The notes: generated from the letters alone by a model not told the origin. Positions 7,915-15,574 are shown, counted from the stretch's first letter. The stretch is 22,383 bases of DNA from Nonomuraea sp. (GCA_013362835.1 JABFVJ010000281.1:1-22383), one strand, 5' to 3'. Program-made: numbers and translations.

Positions 7915-8786
7915 GGCAGGCAGACGGTCAGCGCCCGCGCGGCCACCTCGGCCTTGAGCCTGGTGGTGGCCGCGCGGTCGCCCCCGTCCAGCTCGTACGT
8001 CAGCGGCGACCCGAACCGGGCCGACACCTTCCGCGCCCGCGTCACGCGCACGAACGGCGAGTCCTCAGAACGCCCGGCCGCCATCCTGCCCAGCACCCTC
8101 GCCCACTGGATCGGCCCCTTGGCCGTGGACAGCCCGACCTCCAGGTAGCCGTCGTCCGGCCGCGCGTCGTCGAACGCCTCGACCCCGCCCGCGATCGTGC
8201 CCACGTTGCCGAGCAGCAGGCAGCTCGCCCGGCCCTCGAACCAGGTCGCGCCGTCCACCTTCACCTTCATGGGCACGAGCGGCCCGCCGACGTGCCGTAC
8301 GGCGGCCTTGACGTAGCCCAGTTTGCCGAGCTTGCGCTTGGCCTTGCCGTCGGCCTCGGCGATCATCTCGGCCTCGAACCCGGCGCCCGCCATGACGGCG
8401 AAGTGTTCCCCGTTCAGCACGCCGAGGTCCAGCTCGGCCCGGCGGCCCTGGAAACCGATCCGTACGGACTCGTCCAGGTCGATGGGGATGCCGAGGTTCG
8501 TGGCGAACAGGTTCGCGGTGCCGGCGGGCAGGATCGCCATCGGCACGCCGGAGCCCGCCATGGCGTCGGCGCAGCGCTGCACCATGCCGTCGCCGCCCCA
8601 GACGAACACCAGGTCGGCGCCCGCCTTGAGGGATTTGCGCACCTTCTTGGGCGCCTTCCTGCTCTTGGGCACCTCGTGCCAGATCAGCTCGCCGACGTCC
8701 TGCTCGCTGAGCAGCACGCGCAGCCGGTCCAGACCGGCGCCGAGGGTCTTCTTACGATGCGCGACAACCGCGATGGTGGGGGACAC
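7911..8786 (-). CDS. Diacylglycerol kinase / lipid kinase (DagK/YegS family)
   Basis: A 291-residue protein with the DAGK catalytic signature. The nucleotide-binding motif is VWGGDGMVQR (GGDG at 64-67) and is followed by PMAILPAGTANLFATNL, the G-T-x-N motif. The C-terminal beta-sandwich domain holds LLLGNVGTIAGGVEAFDDAR and the segment DDGYLEVGLST. The family phosphorylates diacylglycerol or related lipids with ATP, giving phosphatidic acid. The only start consistent with homology is GTG 8786 (V-S-P-T-I-A-V-V-A-H); GGGAGAG abuts it, an unusually short spacing. The gene is divergent from a phospholipase D across only 31 bp, which suggests a shared promoter region and linked phosphatidic-acid metabolism. 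Confidence 0.92.
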   Translation of the reverse strand: MSPTIAVVAHRKKTLGAGLDRLRVLLSEQDVGELIWHEVPKSRKAPKKVRKSLKAGADLVFVWGGDGMVQRCADAMAGSGVPMAILPAGTANLFATNLGIPIDLDESVRIGFQGRRAELDLGVLNGEHFAVMAGAGFEAEMIAEADGKAKRKLGKLGYVKAAVRHVGGPLVPMKVKVDGATWFEGRASCLLLGNVGTIAGGVEAFDDARPDDGYLEVGLSTAKGPIQWARVLGRMAAGRSEDSPFVRVTRARKVSARFGSPLTYELDGGDRAATTRLKAEVAARALTVCLP

Positions 8787-8817
8787 CTCTCCCGCACTAC
8801 CCGAGGTTCGGGGGGTT

Positions 8818-10410
8818 ATGAGTGGGTTCGACGCGGGTAGCGGTGGCCGGATGCGTATCCAGGACTGGTTCCTCACCGACGAGGAACGCGACAACCGGGC
8901 CACCAAGCTCGACGCCTGGTCCAGCGGCAACGACGTACGGGCGCTCATCCACGGCGCCACGTACTTCGCCGAACTCAAGAGCTGCCTGGAGGCGCTGCGC
9001 GCGGACGACCTGCTGCTGTTCGCCGACTGGCGGGGCGACCCCGACGAGCGGCTGGCCGACGACGGGCCGACCGTCGGGGCGGCCATCGGCGCCGCCGCCG
9101 GGCGCGGTGTCCTGGTCAGGGGGCTCATCTGGCGTTCACACCTGGACCTGCTGCGCTTCAGCTCGGCCGAGAACCGGCACCTGGGCGAGGAGATCGAGGC
9201 CGCGCACGGACAGGCGGTGCTCGACACCCGCACCAAACCGGGCGGCGCGCACCACCAGAAGTTCGTCATCCTCCGCCACGACCGCGACCCGTCCGCGGAC
9301 GTCGCCTTCGTCGGCGGCATCGACCTGTGCCACAGCCGCCGCGACGACGCCGACCACCTCGGCGACCCGCAGCCCTGCCCCATGCCCGACGTGTACGGCC
9401 CCCGCCCGCCCTGGCACGACGTGCAGGTCGCCATCCACGGCCCGGCCGTCGCCGAGGTGGAGAAGACCTTCTGCGAACGCTGGGAGGACCCGGCCCCCGA
9501 GACCAGGGACCCGCTGCGCCGCTGGCGCGACCACTTCGCCAAGATGGACGACGCGCCCCCGCTCCCCCACCCCGGACCTCCCCCGCCGCCCGCCGGCACC
9601 CACCACGTGCAGTTCCTGCGCACCTACCCGGCCCGCCGCAGCGCCTACCCGTTCGCCCCGAACGGCGAGCGCAGCATCGCCCACGCCTACCGCAAGGTCC
9701 TCGGCCGCGCGAAGTCGCTGGTGTACCTGGAGGACCAGTACCTGTGGTCCACCGACGTGATCGAGCCGTTCGCCGAGGCGCTGGAGCGCGAGCCGGAGCT
9801 CCGCATGATCATCGTGGTGCCGCGCCACCCCGACCAGGACGGCTGGCTGGCCGGCCCCGCCAGCCTGATCGGCCGGGTCGAGGCGCTGAACCGGCTCACG
9901 CGGGCCGGCGGCGACCGCGTCGCGATCTACGACCTGGAGAACCACCTCGGCGCCCCCGTCTACGTGCACGCCAAGGTGTGCGTGGTCGACGACGTGTGGG
10001 CCTCGGTCGGCTCGGACAACGTCAACCTGCGCTCGTGGAGCTACGACTCCGAGCTGAGCTGCGCGGTGCTGGACGAGCGCGAGGACCCGCGACCCCCGTA
10101 CGGCGCCCTGCGGTTCGCCCGCGACCTGCGGCTCGCGCTCATGTCCGAGCACCTGGACGGCGACGAGGACGGCGACGAGGACGAGCTGTGCGACCCGGTC
10201 GCCGCCTTCGACGCCTTCGCCGAGTCGGCCGCCCGGCTGGAGGACTGGCACACCAGCGGCGAACAGGGCCCCCGCCCTCCCGGACGGCTGCGCCCCCACC
10301 CCGCTCCCCATCTGTCCCGGATCCGCAAGGCGCTGGCGATGCCGCTCTACCGGGTCGCCGTCGACCCCGACGGCCGCCCGCCGGAGCTCCGGAGATCGCG
10401 AAGGTTCTGA
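8818..10410 (+). CDS. Phospholipase D-like protein with two HKD regions
   Basis: A 530-residue protein. The second HKD motif is canonical: H384-A-K386-x4-D391, followed by SVGSDNVNLRS. The first is altered: H146-Q-K148-FVIL-R-H-D155 puts the Asp two residues late, followed by FVGGIDLCHSRRDD. The layout otherwise matches bacterial PLD, including YLEDQYLW before the second motif. There is no signal peptide, so it is probably intracellular. PLD enzymes cleave phospholipid to phosphatidic acid plus head group, or exchange head groups. ATG 8818 has a G-rich leader (GGGGGG); ATG 8851 (MRIQDW) is an alternative. An acidic insert (DGDEDGDEDE) near residue 450 comes from a 12-bp tandem duplication. 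The stop overlaps the start of the PAP2 gene (TGATG), so the genes are cotranscribed. Confidence 0.9.
   Translation: MSGFDAGSGGRMRIQDWFLTDEERDNRATKLDAWSSGNDVRALIHGATYFAELKSCLEALRADDLLLFADWRGDPDERLADDGPTVGAAIGAAAGRGVLVRGLIWRSHLDLLRFSSAENRHLGEEIEAAHGQAVLDTRTKPGGAHHQKFVILRHDRDPSADVAFVGGIDLCHSRRDDADHLGDPQPCPMPDVYGPRPPWHDVQVAIHGPAVAEVEKTFCERWEDPAPETRDPLRRWRDHFAKMDDAPPLPHPGPPPPPAGTHHVQFLRTYPARRSAYPFAPNGERSIAHAYRKVLGRAKSLVYLEDQYLWSTDVIEPFAEALEREPELRMIIVVPRHPDQDGWLAGPASLIGRVEALNRLTRAGGDRVAIYDLENHLGAPVYVHAKVCVVDDVWASVGSDNVNLRSWSYDSELSCAVLDEREDPRPPYGALRFARDLRLALMSEHLDGDEDGDEDELCDPVAAFDAFAESAARLEDWHTSGEQGPRPPGRLRPHPAPHLSRIRKALAMPLYRVAVDPDGRPPELRRSRRF
10159..10182 (+). repeat. 12-bp tandem duplication encoding an acidic insert in the PLD gene
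   Basis: GGCGACGAGGAC occurs twice in direct succession (10159-10170 and 10171-10182), adding a second G-D-E-D to the protein. It keeps the frame and lies in a variable linker after the second HKD motif. Confidence 0.85.
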
Positions 10411-11135
10411 TGACCACGTTCTCGTTCCACAGGCTGGGACCGCGGCTGACCGTCGCGGCCTTCGCCGCCGCGCTCATCATGATCCCGTTCACCCTGCTGC
10501 TGGTCGTGGCCAAGATGCCGCTCAACAGGCTGGACGCGGAGGTGGCCCACGAGCTGCACGAGTACGCGCTCGCCCACCCCGGCGTGACCAGGCTGCTCAT
10601 CGTCTGGACCGACCTGTTCGGCCCGTGGCCGTGGCGGATCGCGGTCGGCGCGTTCACCGTCTGGCTGCTCACGCGCGGCAGGCGCAGGCTGGCCATGTGG
10701 GCGATCACGACCGTGACCGTGGGCGGCCTGCTCGGGCTCGCCCTCAAGATCATCGTCGCGCGGGTGCGCCCGCATCTCCCGGACCCGGTCGCGCTGGCCC
10801 CCGGCGACTCGTTCCCGTCGGGTCACGCGGTCAACGTGACGCTCGGCGCGGGCGTGGTCACCCTGCTCGTACTGCCGATGTTGCCCCGGTGGGGGCGGCG
10901 GCTCGCCTGGGTGCTCGCCTGGTTCGTGGTGGTGTCGGTGGGCTTCACCAGGATCGCGCTCGGCGTGCACTGGGTGAGCGACGTCGTCGCCGGGACCGTG
11001 CTCGGCATGGCGGTGATCGCCGCGACCGCGGCGGCGTTCGAGACGTGGCGGCGCGATCAGGGCCGCAGGCCCGCCGCGCCGCTGAGTGAAGGAATGGAAC
11101 CCGAGCCGATGAAGGTGCCCGATGACCAAAGGTGA
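10410..11135 (+). CDS. PAP2-superfamily lipid phosphatase (first copy)
   Basis: A 241-residue membrane protein with all three phosphatase motifs: K113-x6-R120-P121, P136-S-G-H139 and R181-x5-H187-x3-D191. About six hydrophobic helices are visible, starting at 13-34. The family dephosphorylates phosphatidic acid, undecaprenyl diphosphate or related lipids at the outer face of the membrane. The start ATG overlaps the PLD stop (TGATG at 10408-10412), indicating translational coupling. The end overlaps the next PAP2 gene by 14 bp. With PLD and the divergent diacylglycerol kinase, a role in the phosphatidic acid/diacylglycerol cycle is likely, although a cell-wall carrier lipid substrate is equally compatible. 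Confidence 0.92.
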   Translation: MTTFSFHRLGPRLTVAAFAAALIMIPFTLLLVVAKMPLNRLDAEVAHELHEYALAHPGVTRLLIVWTDLFGPWPWRIAVGAFTVWLLTRGRRRLAMWAITTVTVGGLLGLALKIIVARVRPHLPDPVALAPGDSFPSGHAVNVTLGAGVVTLLVLPMLPRWGRRLAWVLAWFVVVSVGFTRIALGVHWVSDVVAGTVLGMAVIAATAAAFETWRRDQGRRPAAPLSEGMEPEPMKVPDDQR

Positions 11136-11763
11136 GCAGGTCCGGTATTACGCGTTGTCTCTGGTGTTACCGCTGGTCCTGATGGGCGCCGTCACGTACG
11201 CCATGGGCCTGCTCATCCTCGGTGTGCCCCAGCAGGGCGACGTGGCCGTGAGCAAGGACCTGGCCTCGGTCCGCACGTCCATGTGGACGACGCTCACCGA
11301 CTACGGCACCAGCCTGTCGGACACGCCGTACGTCGTGGCGCTGACGGCGGTGGCGGTGATCGTCTTCCGGCTCGTCTACAAGCGCTGGCGGGAGTCGGTG
11401 TTCCTGATCGCGGCGGTGTGGGGACAGTCGCTCGTCTTCCTCGCCACCACCGAACCGGTCGGCAGGAACCGGCCGCCGGTGCAGCACCTCGACCCCGCGC
11501 CGCCCACCTCCAGCTTCCCCTCAGGGCACGTCAGCGCGGCCGTCGCGTTCTACTGCGGCATGGCTCTGGTGCTCACCACGCACGTACGCAACCGGGCCCT
11601 TCAGGTGGTCATCTGGGCGATCGGCGTCGCGGCGCCGCTCACCGTCGGCTTCTCCCGCCTGTACCGGGGCATGCACTTCCTCACCGACGTGGTGTGGGGG
11701 CTGCTGCTGGGCGTCTTCTGCGTCGTGGTGGCCGCCCGCTCCATCCTGTACGCCCGCCGCTGA
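11122..11763 (+). CDS. PAP2-superfamily phosphatase (second copy, divergent motif 1)
   Basis: A 213-residue membrane protein starting inside the previous gene (ATG 11122, 14-bp overlap). Motif 2 is FPSGHVSAA (134-136 SGH) and motif 3 is SRLYRGMHFLTD (R179, H185, D189). Motif 1 reads EPVGRNRPP: R117-P118 is present, but the usual Lys seven residues before the Arg is a Thr, with R115 perhaps substituting. Helices are visible at about 10-33, 68-84, 94-108, 138-152, 162-176 and 188-206. It shares little with the upstream copy beyond the motifs, so the pair is not a recent duplication. The two may act on different lipids or opposite steps. It is the last gene of the PLD operon; the next gene is convergent. 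Confidence 0.9.
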   Translation: MTKGEQVRYYALSLVLPLVLMGAVTYAMGLLILGVPQQGDVAVSKDLASVRTSMWTTLTDYGTSLSDTPYVVALTAVAVIVFRLVYKRWRESVFLIAAVWGQSLVFLATTEPVGRNRPPVQHLDPAPPTSSFPSGHVSAAVAFYCGMALVLTTHVRNRALQVVIWAIGVAAPLTVGFSRLYRGMHFLTDVVWGLLLGVFCVVVAARSILYARR

Positions 11764-11812
11764 CCCCCGGCGGCCCCCCGCCTGCACCTGGACCCGGGCG
11801 TTCACATCCGAT

Positions 11813-12517
11813 TCATCGGGACCAGCTCCACGCGCCGACGCGTACCGGCACCCCCGGGGAGCCGTGCAGGACGGGCGGGCCCGTGGGGGCGGGGAGCCCG
11901 GCGGCCTCGGTCAGGGTCTGGTCGATGCGGTCGAGCCGGGCGTGGTGCAGCGGCCACGGCGGATGCTCGACCTCGGCGGCGGCGAGCCGGGTCGCGACGA
12001 CGCTGAACAGCAGGTAGCGAGCGGTGAGGAAGTGGGCGAGCTCGTCGCGTTCCCCGGCGGTCAGCGGCGTGCCCATGGTCACGTCGGCGTCGCAGCGGGC
12101 CCGGCCGAAGCGGCGGTGGCAGCGGTAACGCACCCGCGCGCCGTCGGGCCGTACGGACATGCGCGACCAGTGGTACGGCAGCCGGAACCCGGCCCTGCCG
12201 CCGAGCACGGCGGGCAGCAGCGAGGCGTCGAGCGACAGGAACCAGACGCCCGCGCGGCCGCGCTCGTCGCGGACGTAGGTCCGCAGGTTCGTCTCGGGGA
12301 AGCGGGAGGTCCACGGCAGGCCGGGCACCCTGACGTCCTCCATGAGGAACGGCACCACCCCCACCCAGGCGGAGGAGTCGAACGTCTCGACCGTGAGCGA
12401 GGACGGCAGCACGCGCTGGACCAGCTCGGCCGGATAGCGCCAGTGCACGAAGGTCAGCCGCGACCAGCGCTGGAACATCACCGGCCGGGCGACACGAGGA
12501 GACACCGGGGCTCTCAT
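11813..12517 (-). CDS. DUF2071 / YqjF-family protein
   Basis: A 234-residue protein of the YqjF/DUF2071 family. Its recognisable features are the N-terminal LTFVHWRYPAELVQRVLPSS, then WVGVVPFLMEDVRVPGLP, FPETNLRTYVRDERGRAGVW and FLSLDASLLPAVLGGR. The C-terminal half holds the HFLTARYLLFS block. The family is widespread in actinomycetes and bacilli and has no firmly assigned biochemical function; the acetoacetate-decarboxylase-like fold often proposed for it is inference. ATG 12517 has no good Shine-Dalgarno; ATG 12478 (MFQRWSRL) is an alternative closer to the conserved core. It lies 35 bp downstream of the acyl-CoA dehydrogenase on the same strand and may be cotranscribed. Confidence 0.85.
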   Translation of the reverse strand: MRAPVSPRVARPVMFQRWSRLTFVHWRYPAELVQRVLPSSLTVETFDSSAWVGVVPFLMEDVRVPGLPWTSRFPETNLRTYVRDERGRAGVWFLSLDASLLPAVLGGRAGFRLPYHWSRMSVRPDGARVRYRCHRRFGRARCDADVTMGTPLTAGERDELAHFLTARYLLFSVVATRLAAAEVEHPPWPLHHARLDRIDQTLTEAAGLPAPTGPPVLHGSPGVPVRVGAWSWSR

Positions 12518-12552
12518 GCCGCTGCGTCTACCCGGTGGCCGCCCCGATCATG

Positions 12553-13728
12553 TCAGACGAACGCCCCGAGCCCGGTCACCGCGCGGCCGACGATGAGGGT
12601 GTTGATCTCCCTGGTGCCCTCGTAGGAGTAGATCGCCTCGGCGTCGGCGACGAACCTGGCGATGTCGTAGTCGAGCAGGATGCCGTTGCCCGCGAGCAGC
12701 TCCCGCGCCCAGCCGACGACCTGCCGCATCTGCGTCGTGCAGTACGCCTTGGCGAGGGAGGAGTGCTCGTCACGGTAGATCCCGGCGTCCTGGAGCTGGG
12801 CCAGCCGGACGACCATGCCGAACGAGGCCGTCGCGTTGCCCAGCATCTTGACCAGCAGATCCTGCACCAGCTGGAACGCGGCGATCGGGCGGCCGAACTG
12901 CTCGCGTTCCTTGGCGTAGGCGAGGGCGATCTCGTACGCGGCCAGCATGATGCCCACCGCCTGCCAGGCGACCCCGCTGCGGGTGCTGCGCAGGATCTTG
13001 GCGGTGTCGCGGAAGGAGGCGGCGTTCTGGAGCCGGTTGGTCTCGGGCACCCGGCATTCGCGCAGCGTGAGGTCGGCGTTCTGGACCGTGCGCAGCGCCA
13101 TCTTGTTCTCGATCCTGGTGGCGGTGAAGCCCGGGGTGCCCTTCTCGACGACGAAGCCCTTGACCTGGCCGTCGCCGGCGTCGCGGGCCCACACGATCAC
13201 GAGGTCGGCGAAGGTGCCGTTGCCGATCCAGCGCTTGGACCCGTCGAGCACCCACGTGTCGCCGTCGCGCCGGGCCGTGGTCCGCAGGCCGCCGGCCACG
13301 TCGGAGCCGCCGGTCGGCTCGGTCAGCGCGAACGCGCCGATCTTCTCCATCCTGCTCATCTCGGGCAGCCAGCGCTGCCGCTGCTCGGCCGAGCCGCACA
13401 TGGCGATGCTGCCCATGGCGAGGCCGGTGTGCACGCCGAAGAAGGTCGCCATGGAGGCGTCGGCGTGCGCCATCTCCAGGGCGAGGAAGCCGCTGAGCAG
13501 GCCGCTCGGCTTCGGCCCCGGGCACTCGGGGTGGGCGAGGCCGGCGATGCCGAGGTCGGCGTACCCCTTCACCAGCTCGACGGGGAACTCGGCGCGGATC
13601 CAGCACTCGTTCGCGACGGGGACGACCTTCTCCTTGAGGAACTGGCGTACCCGCAGGAGGATCCGGCGTTCGTCGTCGGAGAGCAGGTGCTCGAACGCGT
13701 AGAAGTCGCCGGTCAGCAGGTCTGACAT
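12553..13728 (-). CDS. Acyl-CoA dehydrogenase (glutaryl-CoA dehydrogenase-like clade)
   Basis: A 391-residue flavoprotein of normal family length. It oxidises an acyl-CoA to the 2-enoyl-CoA using FAD. Visible motifs are the FAD/substrate segment GAFALTEPTGGSDVAGGLRT (132-151), WVLDGSKRWIGNG (159-171), and the C-terminal YSYEGTREINTLIVGRAVTG with the catalytic base Glu370. Overall it resembles glutaryl-CoA dehydrogenase. However, the Arg that binds the distal carboxylate of glutaryl-CoA (Arg94 in human mature numbering) aligns with Ala94 here, in ADASMATFFGVH. A neutral acyl-CoA substrate is therefore more likely. GAGGA lies 11 bases before the ATG. The upstream antitoxin-like gene is on the same strand but a strong hairpin intervenes. 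Confidence 0.9.
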   Translation of the reverse strand: MSDLLTGDFYAFEHLLSDDERRILLRVRQFLKEKVVPVANECWIRAEFPVELVKGYADLGIAGLAHPECPGPKPSGLLSGFLALEMAHADASMATFFGVHTGLAMGSIAMCGSAEQRQRWLPEMSRMEKIGAFALTEPTGGSDVAGGLRTTARRDGDTWVLDGSKRWIGNGTFADLVIVWARDAGDGQVKGFVVEKGTPGFTATRIENKMALRTVQNADLTLRECRVPETNRLQNAASFRDTAKILRSTRSGVAWQAVGIMLAAYEIALAYAKEREQFGRPIAAFQLVQDLLVKMLGNATASFGMVVRLAQLQDAGIYRDEHSSLAKAYCTTQMRQVVGWARELLAGNGILLDYDIARFVADAEAIYSYEGTREINTLIVGRAVTGLGAFV

Positions 13729-13747
13729 GGCATCACGTCCTCGCGTT

Positions 13748-13771
13748 CCCGCCCCCCGTGCGGGGGGCGGG
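13748..13771 (-). terminator. Perfect GC hairpin between the antitoxin-like gene and the dehydrogenase
   Basis: CCCGCCCCCC (13748-13757) pairs perfectly with GGGGGGCGGG (13762-13771) across the 4-base loop GTGC. It sits 10 bp past the stop of the antitoxin-like gene and 20 bp before the dehydrogenase start. There is no T-run after it, as is common in actinomycetes. It could terminate or stabilise the upstream transcript. Confidence 0.6.
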
Positions 13772-13781
13772 AGCTCAGGGT

Positions 13782-14006
13782 TCAGCGCTGCCGCTCGCCC
13801 TGCCGGCGGGGCCGGCGGCCCTCCTGCTCGGCGTCGCCGCCGTGACGGTTCTGGACCGCGTCCACGCCCTGCTCGACCTGCTGGTCGAACTTGTGGCCGG
13901 TACGCTCCTCGATCTCGTCCTCGACCCGGTCCAGCAGCTGGTCGGCCTGCTTCGGGTGCTTCTTGGCCAGGTCTTCCGCCTTTTCGGCCCAGTCCTGCGT
14001 GCTCAT
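13782..14006 (-). CDS. MT0933/Rv0909-like small antitoxin-type protein
   Basis: A 74-residue hydrophilic, mostly helical protein beginning MSTQDWAEKAEDLAKKHP. It has the pattern of the MT0933/Rv0909 antitoxin-like family: a helix, then DQLLDRVEDEIEERTGHKFD, then QQVEQGVDAVQNRHGG and a basic, charged tail. GGGGGAGAG about five bases upstream fixes ATG 14006 as the start; an in-frame ATG at 14021 would overlap this site. In Mycobacterium tuberculosis the homologue is listed as a putative antitoxin, but most actinomycete copies stand alone. No toxin-like gene flanks this one, so a general stress-linked role is equally possible. The gene is divergent from the DNA glycosylase. Confidence 0.65.
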   Translation of the reverse strand: MSTQDWAEKAEDLAKKHPKQADQLLDRVEDEIEERTGHKFDQQVEQGVDAVQNRHGGDAEQEGRRPRRQGERQR

Positions 14007-14120
14007 GGCTCTCTCCCCCATATGTGCGTTTGACCAGCGATAGCCCTACCCCCCGCCGTCAAGTCCACACGGAGAGTGAGGAAGGCCGGGAGTGTCGGCG
14101 GGGCCGCCTACCATGCGGGC

Positions 14121-15002
14121 ATGACCACGCACGGATTCACGCTCACCGCGGAGGGCCCGTTCGACTTCGGCCAGTCGCTGCGCTTCGTCGAAGACTGGCC
14201 CGCCACCAGCGCGCTGCCCTCCGACGGGCGGGCGCTGCGCTTCGCCTACTGCGCCGAGTCCGACTGGCTGCCGATCGGCGTGAGCGTGACCGCGGCCCCG
14301 GGCGGCGTCGCCGTCACCACCACGCGCGCGCCGGGTCCGGCCATTCGCGGCGAGGTGGCGCGCGTCCTCTCCCTCGACGTCGACGGCGCCGGCTTCGCCA
14401 AGGCCGGCGAGGCCGATCCGGTGCTCGGCGACCTGCAGCGGGCCCGGCCCGGCCTGCGTCCGGTGTGCTTCTGGAGCCCGTGGGAGGCGGCGTGCTGGGC
14501 GGTGATCGTGCAGCGTTCCTCGATGCTCGTCGCCTCGCGGATCAAGCAGCGCATCGCCGACCGGTTCGGCGCGAAGGTCGTCGTCGACGGGCACGCCTAC
14601 CAGGCGTTCCCGCCGCCGATCACGCTGGCCGACGCGGGCGGGCTCGGGCTGCCCGCGCAGAAGGAGGAGTGGCTGCGCGGGCTGGCGCGGGCGGCGCTCG
14701 ACGGCGTGCTCACCACCGAACACCTGCGCGCGCTCGCCCCCGAGGAGGCCCTGGCCGAGCTGCGTGCGCTGCCGGGCGTGGGGCCGTTCTCCGCCGGGCT
14801 GATCCTGATCAGGGGCGCCGGGGCGCCCGACGCGTTCCCGGGCGACGAGCCGCGGCTGTTCGGGATCCTGCGCGAGGCGTACGCGCTGCCCGACGACGCG
14901 CCGCCGTCCGCCTACCGGAAGCTGGCCGAGTCGTGGCGGCCCTACCGCTCGTGGGCCTCCTTCCTGTTCCGCGCCTCCGGCTACGGCGTCGCGGGCGAAT
15001 GA
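14121..15002 (+). CDS. DNA-3-methyladenine glycosylase II-like HhH-GPD protein
   Basis: A 293-residue protein with an AlkA-like plan: an N-terminal domain (1-110) and a helix-hairpin-helix glycosylase domain (115-290). The hairpin is LPGVGPFSAGLILIRGAG (217-234), followed by DAFPGDEPRL. Family members excise alkylated bases in base-excision repair. In an ungapped alignment with the E. coli AlkA segment as I recall it, the catalytic Asp (PDDY) falls on Glu243 here, with Asp242 just before it. Either the active site uses Glu or this is a subfamily of different specificity. ATG 14121 has no convincing Shine-Dalgarno and may be leaderless. It is divergent from the antitoxin-like gene. Confidence 0.85.
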   Translation: MTTHGFTLTAEGPFDFGQSLRFVEDWPATSALPSDGRALRFAYCAESDWLPIGVSVTAAPGGVAVTTTRAPGPAIRGEVARVLSLDVDGAGFAKAGEADPVLGDLQRARPGLRPVCFWSPWEAACWAVIVQRSSMLVASRIKQRIADRFGAKVVVDGHAYQAFPPPITLADAGGLGLPAQKEEWLRGLARAALDGVLTTEHLRALAPEEALAELRALPGVGPFSAGLILIRGAGAPDAFPGDEPRLFGILREAYALPDDAPPSAYRKLAESWRPYRSWASFLFRASGYGVAGE

Positions 15003-15016
15003 GTCCCGCGCGGCGT

Positions 15017-15574
15017 CTAACCGAGTACAGACGCGGCGAAGGCGGACATTCCGGCGGCCCAGGCGGCCTCGATGTCGGCGCCGGGCGGGAAACGGCCGTC
15101 GAGTTCGAGCATGACCAGGCCGTGGGCCAGCCCCCACACGGCCCGCGCCCCGGCTTCGTCGCCCACGATCCGGAGCAGCGGCAGCGCGGCCCGCTCCTCG
15201 ACCCCGGCGGGCAGCAGGTCGCGCGGCAGGGGCCCGGCGCTCATCAGCCGGTACAGGTGAGGATGCGCCAGAGCGTAGGCACGATAGGCATACCCGAGCG
15301 CGCCCAGCGAACCGGACCCACGCGCGGCCCTGGGGTCGTCGTCGTGTTCGGCTCGCTCCAGGGCGTGGGCCAGTTCGTCGAGGGCGAGGGCGATCAGCCG
15401 GGCCTCCACGGCGGACTTGTCGGGGAAGTGCTTGTAGAGGGACGGGGCGCGGATGCCGAGCCGGTCGGCGAGGGCGCGCATGGTCAGGGCCTGCGTGCCG
15501 CCCTGTTCGACCAGTTCGCGGGCCGCCGCGACGATCTGCCCGGCCCGCGGCGACAGGTCAGGCACGTACGCCAC
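15017..15574 (-). CDS. TetR/AcrR-family transcriptional regulator
   Basis: A 185-residue protein with an N-terminal TetR helix-turn-helix: IVAAARELVEQGGTQALTMR, then ALADRLGIRAPSLYKHFPDK (about 14-53). The C-terminal ligand domain has GYAYRAYALAHPHLYRLM and WGLAHGLVMLELDGRFPPG, the pattern of TetR proteins carrying the WHG-type C-terminal domain. It starts inside the preceding small membrane protein gene (17-bp overlap), so the two are one operon. The operon is headed by a double palindrome at 15938-15971, the most likely autoregulatory site. The ligand is unknown. Confidence 0.92.
   Translation of the reverse strand: MAYVPDLSPRAGQIVAAARELVEQGGTQALTMRALADRLGIRAPSLYKHFPDKSAVEARLIALALDELAHALERAEHDDDPRAARGSGSLGALGYAYRAYALAHPHLYRLMSAGPLPRDLLPAGVEERAALPLLRIVGDEAGARAVWGLAHGLVMLELDGRFPPGADIEAAWAAGMSAFAASVLG

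Noticed and set aside
10410..11763. Recent tandem duplication of PAP2 genes
   Set aside because: The two proteins share only the phosphatase motifs and differ in motif 1 and helix layout.
12535..13725. 396-codon plus-strand frame opposite the acyl-CoA dehydrogenase
   Set aside because: It is antisense to an intact enzyme gene and has no family motifs.
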